From: Chitinophagales bacterium
GTDB lineage: Bacteria; Bacteroidota; Bacteroidia; Chitinophagales; Saprospiraceae
Length of the DNA: 47,952 bases
Direction: 5' to 3'
NCBI GenBank assembly: GCA_022360175.1
Contig: JAKSDI010000101.1
Span: 1 to 47,952, forward strand
Translations under genes and position numbers: made by a program
Shown: in pieces, positions 43,943 through 47,952 of the stretch
How the letters are laid out: each line of letters begins with the position of its first letter
Numbering within the stretch: the stretch's first letter is position 1
The notes under the pieces: generated by a model
Seen by the model: only the letters and a program-made list of their open reading frames with translations
Databases searched by the model: none
Told to the model about the DNA's origin: nothing

Positions 43943-44482
43943 CTAGTTTGCCCAGTCATAATCAAAGCGTCCTTCTGTGATATAGAGCGTGTCACCACAA
44001 TCCGGATGCACCAATGTACATTGAAAAGTACCAGATACAATTGCTTCATTTAAATCTAAATGTAAAATTTCTACCCAGTTTTCTGCACCCTCTAAAAGTT
44101 CATAAGGGTTCCAAGCACTATGGCAATCGGAATTGAAATCATTGTAATCAGCTCTATGCAAATCATACTTTCCTTCTCCATCTGTTACATATGCAGTAAT
44201 TGAAATCGAATCATCAAATTCATCACAATCCCTACCTGCCAGCAATTGAAAGATTTTATAAAAATCATGATATTCTCCGATCAGAGAGCTTCTTTCCAAA
44301 TTTCCTCCACATCTACTCCACACTTCTCCATTGAGTAGACAAGCAAAAGTACCCTTGCCTTCAGTAGTAATAGGAGGTAACTCATCTGGATAAGGTGTAA
44401 GATCAATTTTAATTTTTTTGCAAGCGCTCAAAAGCAACATAAAGATAAATAGAGAGATCCAATGGGTGTATTTGTGTTTCAT
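43943..44482 (-). CDS. Lipoprotein, DUF6252-like, 179 aa
   Basis: The lipobox LSAC places the lipidated Cys at residue 21. The mature part has TEGKGTFACLLNGEVW and GTFQCTLVHPDCGDTLYITEGRFDYDW, resembling DUF6252-type lipoproteins common in Bacteroidota, of unknown function. It lies in the T9SS block 174 bp upstream of the 1516-aa gene on the same strand, and divergent from the HTH gene. Confidence 0.78.
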   Translation of the reverse strand: MKHKYTHWISLFIFMLLLSACKKIKIDLTPYPDELPPITTEGKGTFACLLNGEVWSRCGGNLERSSLIGEYHDFYKIFQLLAGRDCDEFDDSISITAYVTDGEGKYDLHRADYNDFNSDCHSAWNPYELLEGAENWVEILHLDLNEAIVSGTFQCTLVHPDCGDTLYITEGRFDYDWAN

Positions 44483-44597
44483 AACGAACTAATTTTCATT
44501 ATAAATACTAAAAATAAATTCTTTATTCTTTAATTGTTTAAGAGAGCGCGTCTTCATTAGTGATAAAACAAATTTATGACGAAAAACGATACAAGAC

Positions 44598-44645
44598 TTC
44601 TCCGTTTGATAGAAATTAATATATTTTTGTCTTCTATACGGAGAA
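44598..44645. promoter_or_regulatory. Promoter with flanking inverted repeat, HTH gene
   Basis: TTCTCCGT-TTG-ATAGAA (44598-44614) and TTCTATACGGAGAA (44632-44645) are inverted repeats of 14 bp with a three-base bulge. The -7 box TATTTTTG (44622-44629) lies exactly between the arms. This is a strong candidate for autoregulation by the HTH protein; the arms flank the promoter, so the palindrome is DNA-level rather than a transcript hairpin. Confidence 0.6.
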
Positions 44646-44661
44646 AAAATCAATATTATAC

Positions 44662-45645
44662 ATGACCAATCGTCCGGACTTCCAACATGCCATTGTCACT
44701 CAAATTCTTAATAAATACCAAAAGCAGGCACAGGCGATTGATGCTTTAATGAAGCTCCTGCAACTAAAAAAGGACGCAGTATATCGTCGCATCAATGGAG
44801 AACGCAAACTAACACCTGATGAGATCAGCATACTGGCCGCTCATTATCAGTTGGATATAAATAAAATAGTAGGACCCATTCCTGGTAATATCCAGTTTTC
44901 TTTTAACCACCTCCAACAGCCAGTCAAAGGATATATGGACTATCTGATACAACTGGAAACGACTACCAATGCTATGCTACAAGTAGATGGGCTCAAAGTA
45001 TACTATGCTACACAAGAAATTCCTATTTTTCTATATATGTTATGGCCAGAGTTAGTCGCATTCAAATTTTACATACATGGCCTTACCAGTTGGTCTCTTG
45101 ATTACGTTAAAGACACTCCTTTTTCGTTTGGATTGATTCCTTTCCACGAATTAGAGATAGCCCGTAAGATGGCTATTGAATACCAACGCATAGACAGTAT
45201 AGAACTGTGGAGTCCCACCATTTTAGACAATACTATCAACCAAATACGATTTGTCGCAGATATTGGTCAATTTAAATCAAAGAAAGATGCACTGGATATT
45301 TGTCACTACCTGGAAGAGCTGATCCAATTCGCCCAACAAAGTACAGAGCGCGGTTATAAACGCAAGGATAGTGCAGAAGGCTTTTTTCATCTATACAGTA
45401 ATGAGTTGGCAAGCACAGGAAATACAATTTTAGCAGTTGGTGAAAACAGGAAACAATTATATACCAGTTTTGCTACCCCAAACTTTCTGGTAACAGACGA
45501 TGAAGCCCTTTGTGATTACATGGAAGGATGGTTTCAAATTTTTATCAAACGATCCGTATACATAAGTCAACATTCTGGTGCTGCTACTACCCGTTTTTTT
45601 GCACAGATGAAAGAAAAGGTTAAAAGATTAAGAGCATATCTTTAG
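44662..45645 (+). CDS. HTH-type transcriptional regulator, 327 aa
   Basis: Residues ~10-65 fit an XRE-like helix-turn-helix (KKDAVYRRINGERKLTPDEISILAAHYQLD), with the recognition helix near KKDAVYRRING. The rest (~80-327) is a helical ligand-like or dimerisation region without a known domain. It is the only plus-strand gene in the 33530-47952 block and sits between the lipoprotein and the second PKD copy, so it may control this locus (inference). A palindrome flanks its promoter. Confidence 0.78.
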   Translation: MTNRPDFQHAIVTQILNKYQKQAQAIDALMKLLQLKKDAVYRRINGERKLTPDEISILAAHYQLDINKIVGPIPGNIQFSFNHLQQPVKGYMDYLIQLETTTNAMLQVDGLKVYYATQEIPIFLYMLWPELVAFKFYIHGLTSWSLDYVKDTPFSFGLIPFHELEIARKMAIEYQRIDSIELWSPTILDNTINQIRFVADIGQFKSKKDALDICHYLEELIQFAQQSTERGYKRKDSAEGFFHLYSNELASTGNTILAVGENRKQLYTSFATPNFLVTDDEALCDYMEGWFQIFIKRSVYISQHSGAATTRFFAQMKEKVKRLRAYL

Positions 45646-45846
45646 TAAATGTCGGATACTAACTATAAACTCAAGCATTATAAAATCGCATTGCTTTCTC
45701 AGGACATTTGATCGAAAGCTCTATAAGACGCCTGTTCGTCACAGAATGCTTTCGCGATGTCATATGCTTGGCTCCGACTCCATAAGGACTGCTAGCAGAA
45801 GATCGAGGAGATCATGTACGCTCCATGCCGGTCTGGAGATCGGCGG

Positions 45847-47598
45847 TTATTGTTTGACCACCTTTCCACTCTCTACTATCTGCCCCTCTGCTATAAGTTG
45901 ATAAAAATATACCCCGGCAGGTACCTCTCCCATATCCAACGTATTCATTCCCGCTGATAAGCGACGGTTTTGTACTGGGCGGCCTACTTGATCATAGATC
46001 AATATCCTTGCATCTGTAGGCAACCAGCCTGCACGGAGAGAAAAAGTAAGGTAGCGCTGGAATGGGTTGGGAAACACCTTAGCAATTGTCTCTTTGGCAC
46101 CTGAAGGACTACTTGTATTGACAATCTCAAAAGTTAACTCCTTACATTTAGTATCACTGCCATTTTCATTGCTTACGGTAAGACATACCTGATAGGTGCC
46201 CGGCTCTGCATATAGGTGTATAGGGTTTATCTCAGTGCTACTGCTAGTATCTCCAAAATCCCATAACCATTCGGATGGTTCATAATCACTCAAATCTGTA
46301 AAAAACACCTCTAGCGGTTCTAGTGTGTCTTGTTCATAACGCCAGCGGCTCAAGGGGATATTATTGATACCCAGTGTATCACAAGGGCTACTATCTATTG
46401 GGCCGAGGCGGTAGTTGGGAAGGTTTGGAATGGAGAAAGAATTTCTAGTAGGAAGTTCAATACCATGCTGATCAATATAGCAATCAGGACACATTTTATC
46501 AGGGTAATGTATTACGTGAATACTAGTAACGCTATTGGAAGAGCTTATATATATTTTACCATCTGGAGCCAGTTGTGCCTGATAAAAAGTAGTAGGTAAA
46601 TTATCCAGATACCCATCATACTCTGCTACTAGCGTACGAGTAGCCAATACATCTTCTGCCCACAGATCATATTGGTAAATATAAATATTAGAGGTCGTAT
46701 ACAAATAACGAGCGTTTTTTGAGATGGCTGTGCCACCACTAGGACCTCCATGCGGTAAATTAGCGTTTTGAAAATTACTTAATAAGCCTGTACAACGATC
46801 AAAGTCATAAATACTTACCCATTCTCCTTCATTGACAGAGATCCCATTATAACGCACATGTTTCGTACCATCTGAAGAAAAAGTAGCTTGTCCCAGTCCT
46901 GTAGGAACTGGCTCTCCTATGACCTGTACCCCCATTGTATCTATTCCATCGGGCGTGAGTAAAAATCGATGGAATCGGTTGGAAGATTGCTCTGGCATTA
47001 ATATCCACCAGTCTCTACCATTCGCATGCTTACAGGCTGAGAGCTTGCCAGCATCAAAAGTATCTTGAGCCAGTAATTCTTTTCTAAGTATAACTGCTCC
47101 CTCCCCCTCATTTTGTGTTCGGTCAATGATGGAATAATGTATATGCTCTCCTACACCAGCTATTGAGTCTTCTATATAGATAAAATTAAAATCCATATCA
47201 AACAAATACACCAGTGTTGAGTCAGTTAAATGCTCAAACATCAAGCTACTTTGAGGTTCATCCCATCCACCCTCAAAAACACCATCAAACCACATACCTC
47301 CATTTTCTATGATTTGGTGATCTGCTGCATATACGGCTTTGCCATTAAATGAAAAGATTAGGTTTCCACTTACATCACTAAAACTCACGTTGTTGGAATG
47401 AAATCGTGCTTCTCCAATCTGATTATCTGTTACCTGTAATTCTCCATTTTGAAAAGAAAGAATAGAGAGTCCAAATGTATCATCATCTGGAGATATACTT
47501 CCTCCTCTATAACCTAATACCCAGGTATAATCATATAATTGGGCAATGCTTACATTGGCAGCAATCAAATTGAACAAAACAATATATAAATATCGCAT
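45847..47598 (-). CDS. T9SS-secreted protein with PKD domain, copy B, 583 aa
   Basis: The same length as copy A, with no indels apparent. Signal peptide MRYLYIVLFNLIAANVSIAQ, propeller-like centre, PKD domain (WDFGDT), and T9SS type A sorting domain with VFPNPFQR. Long identical stretches with copy A alternate with patches of clustered change, for example ISVNEGEWVSIYDFDRC against ISDWEGEYVTVYDFDRC, and a change around residues 300-310. This fits gene conversion between copies with some diversifying change. The role is likely surface-bound but unproven. Confidence 0.88.
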   Translation of the reverse strand: MRYLYIVLFNLIAANVSIAQLYDYTWVLGYRGGSISPDDDTFGLSILSFQNGELQVTDNQIGEARFHSNNVSFSDVSGNLIFSFNGKAVYAADHQIIENGGMWFDGVFEGGWDEPQSSLMFEHLTDSTLVYLFDMDFNFIYIEDSIAGVGEHIHYSIIDRTQNEGEGAVILRKELLAQDTFDAGKLSACKHANGRDWWILMPEQSSNRFHRFLLTPDGIDTMGVQVIGEPVPTGLGQATFSSDGTKHVRYNGISVNEGEWVSIYDFDRCTGLLSNFQNANLPHGGPSGGTAISKNARYLYTTSNIYIYQYDLWAEDVLATRTLVAEYDGYLDNLPTTFYQAQLAPDGKIYISSSNSVTSIHVIHYPDKMCPDCYIDQHGIELPTRNSFSIPNLPNYRLGPIDSSPCDTLGINNIPLSRWRYEQDTLEPLEVFFTDLSDYEPSEWLWDFGDTSSSTEINPIHLYAEPGTYQVCLTVSNENGSDTKCKELTFEIVNTSSPSGAKETIAKVFPNPFQRYLTFSLRAGWLPTDARILIYDQVGRPVQNRRLSAGMNTLDMGEVPAGVYFYQLIAEGQIVESGKVVKQ

Positions 47599-47612
47599 AG
47601 TTGATATATTAA

Positions 47613-47642
47613 AATAGCTTGTTTATTGGAATACAAGCTATT
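47613..47642 (-). terminator. Intramodule hairpin, copy B
   Basis: AATAGCTTGT (47613-47622) pairs with ACAAGCTATT (47633-47642) perfectly across a 10-base loop. It corresponds to the copy A hairpin at 35299-35331, in the same place between the two genes. Confidence 0.65.
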
Positions 47643-47655
47643 CAATTGACAAAAT

Positions 47656-47952
47656 TTACCTGACCAGCCTACCTGTTTCAAAAGTACCATCCTTAAAACT
47701 TAGATACAGTAGATAAATCCCCTTAGGCCACAGGCTCACATTCAACTCAATGAAACTATTATTTTCCATAAGTGGAATTGTCCTCACCAATGAACCATCT
47801 ATACGATAAATCCGCAGGACATTAGCCATAGCTTCATTCTTCCATATCACTTTCGCCATTTCTTTAGCAGGATTAGGGGCAATAAGCAATTTTTCGGTTT
47901 GAAAAGATGGAAGAACATTCATTTTTGGTTTGAAATAAAGACCATTCGTACA
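47656..47952 (-). CDS. Partial T9SS-secreted protein, C-terminal end of second beta-helix-type copy
   Basis: The reading frame is open to the window edge (CTNGLYFKPK and on) and its last ~99 residues are almost identical to the end of the 1257-aa beta-helix protein, including the sorting domain (IAPNPAKEMAKVIWKN to ETGRLVR). The methionine at 47922 is internal, not a start. The N-terminal portion lies outside the window, so whether the beta-helix region is conserved is unknown. Confidence 0.88.
   Translation of the reverse strand, partial: CTNGLYFKPKMNVLPSFQTEKLLIAPNPAKEMAKVIWKNEAMANVLRIYRIDGSLVRTIPLMENNSFIELNVSLWPKGIYLLYLSFKDGTFETGRLVR

Noticed and set aside
47656-47922. Complete 88-aa small protein
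   Set aside because: The frame continues to the window edge and matches the end of the 1257-aa protein, so the methionine is internal and the gene is partial.

Overview
The window looks like chromosomal DNA from a member of the Bacteroidota, most likely a Saprospiria-type (Lewinella/Haliscomenobacter-like) organism. The grounds are A+T-rich DNA, several promoters with the TAnnTTTG -7 box typical of this phylum, at least six secreted proteins with a C-terminal type IX secretion (T9SS) sorting domain, an RNase H with an N-terminal viroplasmin domain, and an rpsF-rpsR-rplI operon in which S6 has a long charged tail. The class-level placement is inference.

Layout. 1-484 is a 178-bp tandem repeat with nested palindromes and no gene. 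485-6840 (minus) encodes an exported tricorn-type S41 protease and an exported M1 metallopeptidase with a barrel-like C-terminus, a plausible pair for peptide breakdown in the envelope. 7057-12004 holds a small exported protein, a universal stress protein fused to a thioredoxin-like domain that has lost its cysteines, a divergent receiver/FNR-type regulator, and a T9SS-secreted protein. 12746-17663 holds a DJ-1/PfpI lipoprotein, a DUF4139 exported protein, aquaporin Z, a CnoX/YbbN-like thioredoxin and HemJ. 17797-18802 is a compact overlapping gene pair: a membrane-anchored GIY-YIG-like toxin-type domain followed by a candidate immunity protein. 18964-23035 holds a sugar-type MFS transporter, RNase H and the S6-S18-L9 operon. 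23524-33287 is mostly housekeeping: an M16 protease, a probable operon of a small protein, two lipoprotein cyclophilins and polyphosphate glucokinase, then a TPR protein, an EamA transporter and a flippase-like membrane protein. 33530-47952 is an accessory block of large T9SS cargo proteins (beta-helix, PKD and lipase-like), a lipoprotein and one HTH regulator. Within it a two-gene module (beta-helix gene plus PKD gene) occurs twice, the second copy running off the window.

Non-coding structure is rich. Two homologous, exactly 164-bp, inverted-repeat-bounded (MITE-like) elements lie at 12038-12201 and 18801-18964 in opposite orientations, and a longer element of similar design lies at 20523-20711. 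The 18801 element abuts two convergent genes so closely that its ends form part of both stop codons. Two promoters (8968-8990 and 26561-26583) share an almost identical 23-bp module. Candidate operators precede aqpZ and the HTH gene. The most interesting candidates for follow-up are the membrane-anchored toxin/immunity-like pair, the MITE family, the cysteine-less thioredoxin-USP fusion beside an FNR-type response regulator, and the duplicated mosaic T9SS module. No rRNA, tRNA, CRISPR array or transposase gene was recognised.
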